A stretch of DNA of 64,000 bases from Salvator merianae (GCA_003586115.2 QVOM02000029.1:28614225-28678224); one strand, 5' to 3'. Positions 11,805-23,264 are shown, numbered from the stretch's first letter. The notes: a model not told the origin generated them from the letters alone. Program-made: numbers and translations.

Positions 11805-13760
11805 GTAATTGGATGCCATGACTAAGAACAGTCGAACAAAATCATCTGATTCAGTTATTTTGGATCAATTTCAATTACTGCAGTCTAAGAACGTAAACAA
11901 CCTGCTTGCTGCAGTATCACTGACCACATACTCCCTTGACTTGTGCCCACTCTGGCTTATCAAGTCAGTTGGCAGAGGATGGTCATGTGATCTAGGAAGT
12001 GGTGAACATCTAACTGTGAGAGGGAGCTGTCCCATTAGCCCTTATGGAGGCTTTGGTATGCCTCCTTATCAAGAAGACCTCTTTGGTCCAGAAATATTAG
12101 ATAACTGCTGCCCAGTTGCCATCATACCCATTTTTGGGCAAGATGCTAGAGAGCATGACGGCAGTTCAAGTGTAGGTGTGCTTGGAGAAAGCTGAATATC
12201 TGTACCCATTTCAGTCTGGCTTGAGGTCTGGTCAGACGCCTAAAACTACCTAGATCTTCACCGGGAGAGAGATAGAGGGAGTTCCACCTACTGACTGTCC
12301 TTAATCTCTCAGTGGCTTTTGATACCATTGATCGTGGCATCTTTCTGGAAAAGCTACAGGTTTGGAGATTCACAAGCACTGCATTGCTGTGGTTCCACCG
12401 GTATCTTTGAGATCAATACCAGAGAGCAGTCATAGATGATTTTTTAAAAAAATATTCTGGGAACTACTAACTGGTTACCAACCAACCAACCAGCCAGCCA
12501 GCCAAACAACCCGAGGCTGATCTCATCCTCCATACTTTTAAACTATATGCAGCCTGTGAAAGCAGTCATTAACAGATATGGAGTGAGGAGTTATCAGTAC
12601 ACGGATGACACTCAGTTCTATCTCCCCATTCCATTCAAATCAGGAGGAGCAGTTCATTGTTTAATTCTTATCTGGAGGCAGGAATGGAACAGAATGAAAT
12701 GGAATTGATGGGGACCAAGAAACTGCAGCAAAAACCAGACAAGACAGAGACGCTTTATATCACAGTACATGAAATAGAGAGCATGGTACTTCCCTGGAAG
12801 GGAAAGGTGCATCATCTGGGGGTAGTGTGGTTTTATCTCTGTTGTTTTAAACTCAGGTGGCACCAGTGGCCATAAATGCCTATTTCTAACTATGGTTGCT
12901 TCATCAGCTATGATGCTGTCAGGACAGAGAAATTTTGGCCACAGTAATCCATGCTCTGGTAACTTCAGAATGGACTACTGTAATGTGCCTTATTTGTGAC
13001 TGCCCTTAAAGGCAGTTCAGAAGCTATAACTAGTGCAGAATGCAAGAGCAAAGTTCCTGATAGGCACTGCTGGCTGGAAACCTATCATGCAAAAGTGCTG
13101 CTGTGGCCACCCCAAAGCAGTGCCAATGAAGCAAGCTTCAGGAGAAGTCAACCTTCTACTAGTCTCCTTTGGATGAGTGATAGGTGTGGGAATCCTTCCC
13201 TATTACCCATACCATTTTTAGGGCCCCAAGATCCACCCGTAGGCAAGCTAACTTTAAGCCAGCGCTCAGCTTGATGACTCTGCTCTTTGTATCAACAAGC
13301 TATTGCAAGACAGCTTAACAATGCCATGACGTAAATTGCACTGAGCTGAGCCTAGCCATGAAGCTCACACACATCATAATTCTAACCCAAACATCCCTAA
13401 ACAACTGTGCCCCCAAAAGGAACCTACAGATGTATTACGTTTTGTTGCAGAGGTTTCCTTAGTAGCATCATCACCTTCAAAAGTTAAAGGTATGGAGAGT
13501 TGTGTGGGGCCCCTTCTCTGAAGTAGCCTCCAGTCTGTGCAAATGCCTTCATTCTGAGACCTGTCAAGCACCATCACGTTATACATTTCAGCATATTCTG
13601 AAGAACCAGCTCTTTGGATGAAGAAGCAGTTTTCTTCTTCCTTTAGGTACTGTACTGTTTTTAATTGTTCTTAATATTGTCTGATGTGTTTGGAGTATTC
13701 TGACCTGACCTGCCACCTCTGAGTAGAAGGTAGGATATAAATATTAATAACATCAGCATT
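11805..13760 (+). mobile_element. L2-like non-LTR retrotransposon, degenerate
   Basis: Broken frames read in order as reverse-transcriptase and later ORF2 pieces. At about 12570-12630 is RYGVRSYQYTDDTQFYL, where the polymerase box Y-A-D-D has become Y-T-D-D. At about 12970-13070 are MDYCNV and LVQNARAKFLIGT, the usual downstream L2-type motifs. The end at about 13720-13757 has the ggtaggatataaata tail. Several stop codons and a (CCAA)-type insertion at about 12478-12504 show it is dead. It lies antisense to OXR1. Confidence 0.8.
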
Positions 13761-13784
13761 ATTAAATCTAATACGACACTGTTT

Positions 13785-13890
13785 TTATTTGTTTAAGTCT
13801 GCTTTTATGGATTTTAATTGATGAAACGCAACCCAAGACCTCAGGATACAGGGTGGGCTGTAAATGTCATAAATTACATTAAATTACAAG
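13785..13890 (+). repeat. Second LINE 3' tail
   Basis: ACCCAAGACCTCAGGATACA followed by gggtgggctgtaaatgtcataaatta is another copy of the L2-type 3' end, next to the previous element. Confidence 0.5.
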
Positions 13891-14040
13891 AAAGTGGAAA
13901 GTGTTTGAAATGATAAATTTTCCTCATTCTAATGTGACTTGCATTTTAACAGATAAAAATTAGTTATCAGTCATTTGCTTCCATTTCAATAAACAGTCCA
14001 AACATTAACACTACTTTAGGGCATACATAGCCTTCTGTAC

Positions 14041-14193
14041 CTTGCCATTCGTTATATATTTGCAATTAATCTTGAGAAATTTCTCTGTGAAAGCTTCTTC
14101 TTCTTCTGATGTGGATGATACCACTCTTGCAGGCCGAATACAAGTGAAAGCTGGTGTAGCTGTTGCTTCCTTTGAAGGAACTCCATCGGAATC
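14041..14193 (-). CDS. OXR1: OXR1 coding exon 5 (linker and start of GRAM-like domain)
   Basis: 153 nt, 51 codons, phase 0 at both ends. The acceptor is ATCTGTAG and the donor is GTACAG. It encodes residues 155-205: a variable stretch (DSDGVPSKEATATPAF), the conserved block IRPARVVSSTSEEEEAFTEK, and then FLKINCKYITNGK, which opens the GRAM-like domain. The SSTSEEEE acidic cluster resembles casein-kinase-2 sites. A plus-strand CR1 reverse-transcriptase fragment begins only about 80 bases upstream of the acceptor, inside intron 4, and appears not to have damaged the splice signals. Confidence 0.95.
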
Positions 14194-15452
14194 CTACAGA
14201 TCAAAAGATAAGATTGGTACATTAAAAATGAAAAATCTCTAATTGCTAAAAACTTCAAAAGAAATAATAAGAACTTAATAAGAACTTAGACGTAGGAATC
14301 CAACCAGAAAAGCAGTTGGACTATTAGATGATAATGGACCAAAATGGATAATTAAAGAGAACATGGAGAAGATTGCAGAGAGGCTAAATGAATTCTTTGC
14401 CTCTATTTTCACTGAGGTGGACAGAGGACAATGCTGAGTCAATCTTTTCAGGGAGGGAGTCAGAAGAATTAAACTGGATTGAGGTAACCAGGGAGGAGGT
14501 TCTTGCATTTCTTAAATTTAATGCTAACAAATCACCAGATGACATTCATCCAAGAGTTCTTAAAGAACTCAAATATGAAATTTCTGATCCTCCAAACAAA
14601 ATATATAATCCCTAAGATCAATCTATGTGACTGAAGACAGGAAAGGAGCAAATATAAACCAACCTCCACAACGAGATCTAGAGGTGACCCAGGAAATTAC
14701 AGACCAGTCACCTTAATATCAGTTCCATAATTAAGGACAAAATTAGTACACACATAGAGGAGCAAGCATTGCTGAAAGAAAATCAGCATGGCTTCTCCAA
14801 AGATAAATCATGCCTTACAAACTTGTTAACATTCTTTGAGACTGTTAATAAATACATGGATAAAGGTGACCCGGTTGACATTGTCTATCTGGACTTTCAG
14901 AAGGATTTTGACAAAGTCCCTCATCAAAGCCTCCCGAATGAACACATCAGTCATGGAAAAGGAGGACAGATCCTGTCCTGGACTGGGAACTGGCTAAAGG
15001 AAAGGAAACAGAGAGTAGTAATAAATGGCTAGTTCTCAGAGTGGAAAGAGGTGAAAAGTTCCAGTATAGGACTTGTACTTTTTAATATATTCATAAACGA
15101 TCTAGAAGTAAGGGTAAATAGTGAAACAGCAGTTTGCTGATGATATTAAAAGTTTCTAGAATGTATTTGTACAGCTAAGTTATTTTTAGTCTACAGAAAA
15201 ATATTATAGGGAAGCTGGGGTAAATAGGAATGTCACAATTTCATACCATATTGCAAGATATACTAACCCCAAATTAGTCTCTAAAGAGGTTATATTAATC
15301 AGTCTTTCAAAGTAACTAGGTAAGATTCTCTTCTGAAACAGAATTTAGTCTCAAAATAGGTCAGTGGAACTATGAAACATTTTCAGACAACCTTCAGGAA
15401 TTTGGTTCCCTCTGAGAAAAACAATTTATTCCATCAATTTACTTACACTTAC
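14194..15452 (-). other. OXR1: OXR1 intron 4
   Basis: 1259 bases, mostly filled by a plus-strand CR1 fragment (14270-15140). Both splice sites have normal consensus. Confidence 0.85.
14270..15140 (+). mobile_element. CR1-type LINE reverse-transcriptase fragment
   Basis: Successive frames read RNPTRKAVGLLDDNGPKWII, then EKIAERLNEFFASIFTE, then QHGFSKDKSCLTNLLTFFE followed by DIVYLDFQKDFDKVPHQ. These are the finger and palm motifs of CR1-clade reverse transcriptases (QHGF..SC.TNLL and the first catalytic Asp in YLDF.KAFD.VPH). The fragment stops before the YADD box. Frameshifts and stops are present. It is antisense to OXR1. Confidence 0.88.
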
Positions 15453-15566
15453 AGCTGTCTTCTCAGCCTCTGCTTCTGAAGATGTAGGTGATAAAGGACT
15501 TACAGGACTAAGTGAAGGAGAACTCTCAACACTGGAAATATATTCTGGGTCAGGAACATACAATAC
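15453..15566 (-). CDS. OXR1: OXR1 coding exon 4 (end of LysM, S/P-rich linker)
   Basis: 114 nt, 38 codons, phase 0 at both ends. The acceptor is CTTTACAG and the donor is GTAAGT. It encodes residues 117-154, starting VLYVPDPEYISSVESSPSLS and continuing with PVSPLSPTSSEAE. The first residues complete the LysM domain. The rest is a Ser-Pro-rich linker with several SP sites, which look like targets of proline-directed kinases (inference). The wording is close to mammalian OXR1, while NCOA7 differs clearly here, so this exon is one of the best discriminators for the gene call. The last residues (EAEAEKTA) deviate somewhat from the mammalian form. Confidence 0.95.
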
Positions 15567-16769
15567 CTGTAAAGCAGAGGTTTCATAATGGATCAAGTTG
15601 CCATGTGACATGTCTCAGAAAAATGCATTTTGGTTTATAGGATTTCATTTTTTTCTTTTGTTTAATTATGACTTAATTCATTTCATTTATTAAATTTCTG
15701 TCTCATTTCATCCTGAAGCCTCTAGGCAACTTACAAAATATACAACAGTAAATATAAATATAATCTTGCATTAAATCATAAAGTCAATACCAATGATAAA
15801 AGCAATCTCCCTCTCTCATCAATTACCCATCCTCCCAACTGTGAAAATCAGTTTCAACCCAGCTCCACATCCTGTCTCTCATGACTTACATATGCTTCCA
15901 GACTGTCAACTTAAGCCTATTTTCAGACTTTCATTTTCCCTCCCCCTTACACACTTTAGGTTACCCAACTAATTTTATTTCTTCAATCCTACATAGCAAT
16001 ATTCAAAAATGGATCTCCAATTAGGGCTGCAAGGAAACTGGATCTGCCTAACCATTAGCCCACACAAATGTGTGGCAAACCTCTAACTAATAGTCATAGG
16101 ACCTAAGTTCACTCAGGCTTTCACCTTCATAAATCTCCTTAACTTTTCCCAGCATAGTTTTCAGACCTTATATCTTCTTCTCATCTCCACATCCTACACC
16201 CAGTCAGTTGTGATTAAATATTTGTCAATTTGAAGGCATACTAACATATCTGATAACAGATAATACTAGTTGAATTCATTAAAGATTATCATGTTCCACA
16301 GAACTCAAATTAACATACTGTATTTTTTGCCATGCAAGACCCATTTTAATAAAAAGAAATTCTCCTAAAATCATCCTAATAGTGTTTTTAAAATTTATTT
16401 TTCCTAAACATTGCTTGCCAAATTGCAGGTGCCTCCTATATGCCAGTACATGATCTAAGGTGTGAAATACAGTAGTTACTTACTAATTTAAATTTATAAC
16501 TCTTCATCAAGAGGTCTAAGGGCCATTAACAAACTAAAATCAATGGTTAAAATATATATTTTATTACCACTTGCTATATCTCAGTGAAGGGATTCCACAA
16601 CCTGGAGCCTACCACACTTCAAATATCTGAAAGAGATATACCAGGAATGTTTTTCCTACTGACTTTAACAACAAGGTAGGACTGTTTGGGAAGAGATATT
16701 GCTTCAGATATACAGCACCCAAGTTGTTCAAGGGTTTACATGACAGTATCAGTATCCTGAATTTGTCTT

Positions 16770-17250
16770 AGTAACAAACAGACAATCAATGAATATATTC
16801 CAGGACCAGTATAATGCATATGTAACCAAAGATAACTGTCACCAGTTTAGCTGCTACATCCTGTCCTAGTTCCAGCTCCCAGATTGTCCTCAATGACAGG
16901 CCAAAGATCAGTACATTACAGTAGTCTAATTTGAAGGTTATTAGAGCATGGAACACAGTGTTCAAGTTATCTCTACCCAGCCACAAGCAGAAACAGGCAC
17001 ATCTGGTTGCTGCAGACACCACAGCCTCAAGGACAGAGATGATTCCAGCAGCATTTCCAGAATATACACCTGTTCTTTCCAAGTTAAGGGTGGCTCCGCT
17101 GAGAACTGAATGCATCCTTAATTCATTAATCTGAAATGCTCTGATACCCAGTATCTCCATTTTGTCCAGATTCAGTTTGTTTAGACTCACTGGACAGTTC
17201 CAGCTGAACAAAACAGCAGAACCATTTCCAATAGCTCTGCTCAAGACCAG
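16770..17250 (-). mobile_element. L2-like LINE ORF2 fragment
   Basis: The minus strand reads SLNKLNLDKMEILGI, then LNTVFHALITFKLDYCNVLI and GLSLRTIWELEL. These are the L2-type motifs LKLNPDKTE, ITSRLDYCN and a poorly preserved LVQNAAARL. It is 5'- and 3'-truncated and decayed, and it lies in sense to OXR1. Confidence 0.75.
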
Positions 17251-17526
17251 AGCTGTTCTGCCTCTACTAACTTGTATAACAGTTTCTCATGTATTTTTCT
17301 TTGACCTCTTCCTTTCCTTTCCTTCTTAAAATATTAAATACTGCTGATAGTTATCAATGCGTATGAACTGCTTCAGAATCCTTGGATAGAAAGTAGTATA
17401 AAAATGCTTTAAATAGATTAAATAAATAAAAACTCTATTTGGCACCACAAAAGATGCACTAATGCATAAGACACGTATAATTTAGCAAGGAATATTTAGG
17501 AAACAAAATTTAAGCAAACCTTATAA

Positions 17527-17754
17527 TCATATAGGTGCAACTGTGGGTACCTTAAATGTGAGTTGGTAGTTAGCCCATATCTTCCCTTGCTGACCATGAC
17601 TCAACTCTGAAGATGCTGATGCAGATGCAGCAATGCCACTACAATTTGACCCCATCTGCGCCATAAAGGCAGCCATCACTTTCATCTCTTGATCAGAAGG
17701 ATCAGACAGTAACTGATACCAATGAGAAAATACAGTGGCAGCATGATGTGTCAC
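17527..17754 (-). other. Unrecognised open frame in OXR1 intron 3
   Basis: A 75-codon frame on the gene strand contains DPSDQEMKVMAAFMAQMG and then a Ser/Ala-rich stretch, and is followed by an AAG|GTACCC donor-like site. The residue make-up looks protein-like. I know no such exon in OXR1 and cannot assign it to a transposon. A CR1 3' end begins about 60 bases away, so transposon origin is quite possible. Confidence 0.25.
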
Positions 17755-17814
17755 TTGGACTTAGGCTGTCTCCTGGCTAAAGGCCTTGTCATGAGGCCTT
17801 TTCACTCTATTGAG

Positions 17815-18003
17815 CTTTCCACTGCCTCCAGAGTGGAGAGACAGGAATGATGCCTGTAAAGGCCATTTGCTGAGAATCAAGAGCAGGTGAAGATTTTGTC
17901 TTTATATTCTGCTTGAGAATGCCCAGAAGCAATTAATGAGACACTGTGTGAGACAGGATGCTGGACTAGGATCCAGCAGGGCTCCTTTTATGTTCTTATC
18001 AGG
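17815..18003 (+). mobile_element. CR1-type LINE 3' end
   Basis: The sequence runs from the TGCCTCCAGAGTGGAGAGACA-like word through gagcaggtgaag to GATGCTGGACTAGGATCCAGC and ctccttttatgttctta. This is the reverse complement of the 3' ends at 28853 and 39550. The ending is the squamate CR1 type. Confidence 0.8.
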
Positions 18004-18239
18004 CTTATTCCTGTTGAACCTATCCACTGCCCGCTCCATTATAATCAGGGCTATTAATATGCCTCACCAGCAATTTTCAAGTATCAGTGGCTAAATTAAA
18101 TTTCCTCACCAGCTATTTGCAGATATCAGAGGCTAGAGTCAATTTATCATCCCTATATATTTTTTTAATTAAATGAACAGAATCAATGCTGGCCATATAT
18201 GGCAAAAAAAAAAAAGGTAAATAAAATTTACTAGACTAC

Positions 18240-18570
18240 ATCTAGTCAACTATAGACTCTAGATAATGCTTCAGATGGACGAGAAGACAGAACTGGGTAT
18301 CATAAATACACTAATGACACTCCATTCCAGAATTACTGACTTCATCTAGCAACTTCACATAAATATCAAATATGGGAGACAAGACTGATCCCTGGGAAAC
18401 CCCACAGATGAGCTTCCTGAGTGCCCCACAGATGTTTCCCCATCATTGTTCTCTAGAGTTAGGATTGGAACCGCTGTAATAAATTATATCTCACATCATT
18501 CCTCAGAGATGTTCTGTTGGAAAACCATGGTAATCCTATCAAAAGTTACTGAGATATCAAGGAGAACCAT
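18240..18570 (-). mobile_element. L2-like LINE reverse-transcriptase fragment beside OXR1 exon 3
   Basis: The minus strand reads LICGVSQGSVLSPIF-like sequence followed by FDIYVKLLDEVSNSGM, which is the G-V-P-Q-G-S-V-L-S-P-x-L-F-N box and the strand leading to YADDTQ (here decayed). It ends about 80 bases from the exon 3 donor. Confidence 0.72.
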
Positions 18571-18651
18571 GGGGTCACACTCAGATCCAGATTATTACTA
18601 TGGATCTGGTGCAGCTGTTCTGTCCACCCTATCTTGTATAACAGGTAATAC

Positions 18652-18759
18652 CTGGCCAGGAACGACAGCTCTGGAAAACAGCTTGTTTAACTGGACCAGT
18701 TCATTTGGTGTTGTGTCAAACTTCAGGGCAACAGTATTCAGAGAATCTCTTGATTCAAC
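18652..18759 (-). CDS. OXR1: OXR1 coding exon 3 (LysM domain core)
   Basis: 108 nt, exactly 36 codons, phase 0 at both ends. The acceptor is CCTAACAG and the donor is GTATTA. It encodes residues 81-116, starting VESRDSLNSIALKF-like (here VESRDSLNTVALKF) and ending SRAVVPGQ. The pattern T-V-x-x-x-D-S-L followed by N-E-L-V-x-L-N-K-L and a V-x-P-G-Q end is the LysM signature, and residues about 75-122 form the domain. LysM in OXR1 and NCOA7 is not known to bind glycans, and its role is still uncertain. Old LINE sequence ends only about 80 bases past the donor. Confidence 0.95.
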
Positions 18760-19989
18760 CTGTTAGGAGAAAATACATATTTATTTATGTACTGCATTTG
18801 GAATTCTAACATTAGTTATTATCCCATTTCTAAAAAAACAAAAACAAAAACAAAAGGTAAAAGATGCATCCAGAAACACTGTTTTTTTGAAATTCTGATA
18901 GCTTGGATAAAATCAGAAATGATCAGAAGTAGTATAAAACAACTGCCTGGGAACATTAATGTCTCAGGAATCCAACACTGAAACAAGAATTTATAAAACA
19001 CCAAAAACTCCAAAGCTAAAAAAATTGCTTAACACACTCAAAGAGAAATCTGGATTTTAAAAATTCGAAACATATGAAGTCACACTCAGTTAATATCTTA
19101 TTTGAGTGATTAACAACTAATTTAACAACCTGTTCTAAGAATCAAATTTTCTACTGATTTATACATAATATGCAACCTTAAGCATGGTGTTTGCAACAGC
19201 TTTCTCCAGTAAGCCCATTGTGTCAAAACTGTTGTACTACTTATCACAATATTAGTTAAAGGTATCATCTGTCAACTTATAATAGAAGAATTTTGAGATA
19301 ATAGAGTGGGGCACATATGTTATTCCTATCTGCAAAAAAAAGGTAATTTTAGAAACTACTATCCAATAATTTCAACAATAGCTTTGGGTCACTAAGCAGT
19401 TAATCTAAGCACCTCAAAAGCAATATGATGACCTCTACAAGCCAACATAGATTTGGTAGAAACCAGTCCTCTCAATTTAGGCTATGTTCAGATGCAGTGA
19501 AAAAACTACTCCACTGCTGTAGCACCACAGTTAACCACTGACAGTTGCCTGCTGGCTGCACTCTTTTCAAGAAACAAGGAAAAACGGGGGGAGAAGATTG
19601 AGGGATAAAGCACCCACACAACACTTGCTTCCACTCAGCCAGTTCATGCTATCTGTGGAACAGCCTATAGCAGCAGAGTAACAAAATGGCTAACTGTATT
19701 TATAGCCAAAAAGCATAGCATGCAGCTGTAAAATGCTATGTGGCACCACTCCAGTGACAAGCCCTCGCACTTCTCCTGGCCCATTAGAACATGGTCACAT
19801 CCTAGCTCTTTGTTTAATTATGTGACTTTCCTGGTAGCTGGGCAAAATGTGGTTTGTTGTTATTTATCTGGTCCCTCAGTAAAGCACTCTTTAAAGTTCC
19901 TTCATAATATTCTTCTAAGTTGATCACAGACAGGATAACACCACTGCTAGTTGGACAATTAACTAGAAAATTATACTCAAAAAGGCTCA

Positions 19990-20560
19990 GCAGTGATTCC
20001 TAAAGGGAAATTTTAAGCAGCATGTTGGAAGGGTCAATCCTTGAACATGAATTATTTACAGTATTAATGATGCGACCAATGAGATGGATCAGATTGCTAT
20101 CAAACATGTAGATGATGCACAATTGAGTAGGACGGCAGAAATACTAAAAAATCAATTTTGATAGGTTAGAGAAATGGGCAACAAGATAAAAACGGACTTC
20201 AAAAGTAACAAGATGACTAAGAAACTGAGACAGCAGGCAAAAGATTGAGGGAGGGTGGGCTGGCAGAATAACACTGTTAAGATAACTGAAGGAATGTCAC
20301 ATAGAAAAGGGTCATGACCAGTTCTTGATCATCCCAGAAGGAAGGACATGCAGCAAGGAAACTGAGTTAAACAAGGCAGGTTCCAGTTATTATAGTTAGA
20401 GTAATTCAACAGTGGAAGTAATTACTCAGAGTGGTGGCGGCCTGCTCCTCAGTGGGTGTATTAATTTGGAGATACTTTAATTTCTGTTTTCCCTCAAACA
20501 GGAGATTGGGCTAGACAGTCTAAAATGTTATTTTTTTCATGTTGTGATACTAAATAGTTC
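19990..20560 (+). mobile_element. Decayed CR1-like LINE 3' region
   Basis: Pieces of the usual CR1 ending are visible in order: HELFTVLMMRPMRWIRL-like and KRTSKVTR-like codons near 20040-20210, a CAACAGTGGAAGTAATTACTC word at about 20408, and CAGGAGATTGGGCTAGACAG at 20501-20520, which in intact copies precedes the 3' tail. Confidence 0.55.
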
Positions 20561-20763
20561 CAAACACAGAGCATAAACATTGTTCTCCACCAGGGAAATC
20601 TTGATTTCTGCAACACTTCACATAAATATTTAAATTCAAAATTGTAACTATGTTTATAGGAGACTGATCTTGGAACTACTCAACAGTTTATATTCTGGTT
20701 TAATTTTTCCTCACTTTTACTGCAATTCACATATATTTAGAAGAACAGTATTATAAAGCAATT

Positions 20764-20861
20764 ATTTCAGCCTAGATTCCAGGCAAGTTTACAGTCCTGA
20801 AACAAGTTTTGCATTTCAGCCTAGATTCCAGGCACATTTACCATCCTGAAACAATTTTGGT
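20764..20861 (+). repeat. Tandem duplication of a 49-bp unit
   Basis: The unit starting ATTTCAGCCTAGATTCCAGG occurs at 20764 and again at 20813, with a few mismatches. This looks like a simple local duplication. Confidence 0.9.
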
Positions 20862-21037
20862 CATTCTGGTAATTACTGATATTGGACCCAGAAAGAAGGA
20901 ATTACATCATGCTTATGATGTAATTATCCACAGATAATTTGTGAATCCTGAAGAATTAAGATCCCAGTTGGGGAACAATTAAAACAAGTTATATTTTTTC
21001 TGTTTTAACACTCTGGTAAAAAAAAAAGCCCATAATA

Positions 21038-21272
21038 CAGGATGTTTCAAAAAGATGGACCCGATCTGAAATCACTGTATCTCATTTGGGACAAATTCAA
21101 CTATCATCTCAATGCTGTCCATACAGCAGGTGGAGACAACATAGATAATTTATAAAATGGTTAGTAAAACTTGATAACTCATTAAACCGTTTGTAACTTT
21201 TTTTATAATTGTAAAATGTTGCCATCATGAAAAATACTTTGAAATTGGGTCCACCTTTTTTGAAACACCCTG
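21038..21272. mobile_element. Mariner-type MITE with TA target duplication
   Basis: The ends CAGGATGTTTCAAAAAGATG and (reverse complement) CAGGGTGTTTCAAAAAAGGT extend as inverted repeats of about 27 bases through TGGACCC. Each end is flanked by TA (21036-21037 and 21273-21274). At about 235 bp with no transposase, it is a non-autonomous Tc1/mariner element. Confidence 0.9.
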
Positions 21273-21489
21273 TATAGAGGCTTCCCTCTTACACAGTTTT
21301 AATGCCATAAAGAGTGCCTCGGGTGCTTAATTTTTTATTATTTGCCAAATATTTAAAACATTTTTACACTGCTTTCCATTAAAAAAATTCAAGGAAGTTT
21401 ACAGAGCATAAAAATCAAGAATAAAAACAGTAAAAACAGCAGTTAAAACTTATTAAAAGCTGAGTGGGCCAGGGGAAACAAACTTTCAC

Positions 21490-21790
21490 ACAGGTAAAAG
21501 CCAGGCCTGTTTGGTTTTCTCACTGATCCAGTGTTTCCCCTAGTGGGAGCCTGGATGTTTTGTCCACCAGATACTGATGCAGGGAGGTGTGGGAAAGGAG
21601 ACTGGTTTGGAACTGTTTATATGCCTACTGCTAGAAACTATCCTTTGTATTCTGTTATAGCAAATAAAGTAAGAATATAAGGCTTTCTACTTGGCCTGTG
21701 TCTTGACTTTTTGGAGGCCTGGAAAAGAAGGATCTGAGGTGGTGAATTCTGACACCAGAGTTCTGTCATGGGTCCTCACATTTATATAGC
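21490..21790 (+). mobile_element. Possible solo LTR fragment
   Basis: An AATAAA-type signal (about 21662) is followed by a gcctgtgtcttgac word and, further on, GTGGTGAATTCTGACACC. This is the layout of an LTR R-U5 boundary. I see no matching second LTR, internal region or target duplication, so the call is weak. Confidence 0.3.
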
Positions 21791-22279
21791 ACCAGGTCTC
21801 AATCCATCATAACCAGAGTGAAAAAAAATTACTTGCTCCACAACTTACAGGAGTATGGACTTAGTAGTATACCAGGAATTTACCAGTAGTTTACCAGTTT
21901 ACCTAGGTTCTCTAAAGCTAAACTAAGTAGGCCAGGGTAGGCCAAATTGACCAAAATAGGCCCATAGGTTAGAGGTGTCCATTTTCCTCACACAGGAACA
22001 CCTGCAAAGATTCTATTCCTCATGCTATTTACCCTATATATGAAATCGCCAGTTGTCATCTACATACTCATGTTGCTCTGTCAGAAATCTTCTTTGATCT
22101 ATATTCTACCATATACCTGGCTGCCTCTGAATGGTTAACAAACAGCCAAATAGATATTTTCAATGATTAAGAAAAAAGAGCAGAGAAAGAGCCTCTAAAA
22201 ATATAGGATAGTATGAGGAATGGAGGAGCTTTGTAAGCCAAAATGCCTGGCTAAAATATGTTTTAACTAAATGCTGAGA

Positions 22280-22900
22280 GATATATTATTTATTACATCT
22301 GAATCCCACCCTTTACCCGAAGGTCCCTTGGCAGGTTGCAGCCTACAATGAAAACACAAAGCACACATGGATTAGAAATATATGGAGCACACCCAGCTCT
22401 ATACCTTCATTTTATTTGAACAAAAAGAGGCAATTCCGGGTTTTAATAGCTGCCTCTAGGTAGTAAAAAATTAATGAGTCCGCTAAATTCAAGGCAAATC
22501 CAGGGAGGATGGCTGGCTGGTTCCTCAGACCAGCTGAGCTATCTCTGAGTAAGATGGAGATCTCTCTGATACAACGTACCCATACTTTGAATGTAGTCCC
22601 TGATTTTAAGGTGCCACCTGGAACATACCATGCATCTTCCCTATGATTTGAAACTCCTATGCCCAAATACAGCTGGTGCACCAACCATAGCCCTTCCTGG
22701 GTAGAAATAGGCTAGCAGTATTCCTTCGTACCTTGCTCACCTCTTTTTGAAATACTGCAAGGCACTCTTTGTGAAACTATCCTTCAAAGCCGTCTGGAAG
22801 CTGAAACTGATGCATAATGCTGTCAGCAAACAACTGACTGGGAAGTCTTTGGAGACCATATACATCAGTTCTCAAGTCACTGAGTGCCAGATGTTAAAAT
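22280..22900 (-). mobile_element. L2-like LINE 3' end
   Basis: From 22289 the plus strand reads TTATTTATTACATCTGAATC, CCACCCTTTACCCGAAGG and tggcaggttgcagcctaca, the reverse complement of the L2-type 3' tail. The neighbouring 22400-22690 is decayed 3' ORF. A short plus-strand piece (22731-22900) may be a second fragment. Confidence 0.55.
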
Positions 22901-23264
22901 CCTTTCAAAGTATTTGATCATTCACTGATACTTCTAACATTTTTCCTGCATTACAATTTGCGCAAACCCTCATTCGGATAATGAATAACGCGAAGAGTCA
23001 AAGGACAATGAATATGAATTCAAATATAAATGTCCCACACAGAGGTAAAGGCAGCGTTCAAACATAATATCTGTATTGTATTTGCAAAAACACAGTCAGA
23101 CAGCCAATGCACTTTGACAACTAAGTAATAATATATATAGTGTAGTTCACGTTGTTTAGGATAATTAAGAGGCTCACATTTTGAGTTCAATGATATTCAT
23201 GGATGAGTCAACATCATATTACTTTAAAAAAATCTACTGTTGAATTTAAGATAGGGATGTAAAT

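Larger units (their letters stand above)
8752..14040 (-). other. OXR1: OXR1 intron 5
   Basis: 5289 bases. A plus-strand L2-like LINE occupies about 11805-13760. The rest (8752-11800) is AT-rich with a short (TTTA)n run at 9940-9960 and no feature I recognise. Confidence 0.75.
15567..18651 (-). other. OXR1: OXR1 intron 3
   Basis: 3085 bases. It holds a minus-strand LINE tail (about 15650-15760), L2-like fragments (about 16770-17250 and 18240-18570), an unexplained open frame (17527-17754) and a CR1 3' end (about 17815-18003). Confidence 0.8.

Noticed and set aside
14769..15032. 87-codon frame with YLDFQKDFD as a possible domesticated reverse transcriptase
   Set aside because: It is a short CR1 fragment with frameshifts on both sides, antisense in an OXR1 intron, and lacks the YADD box.
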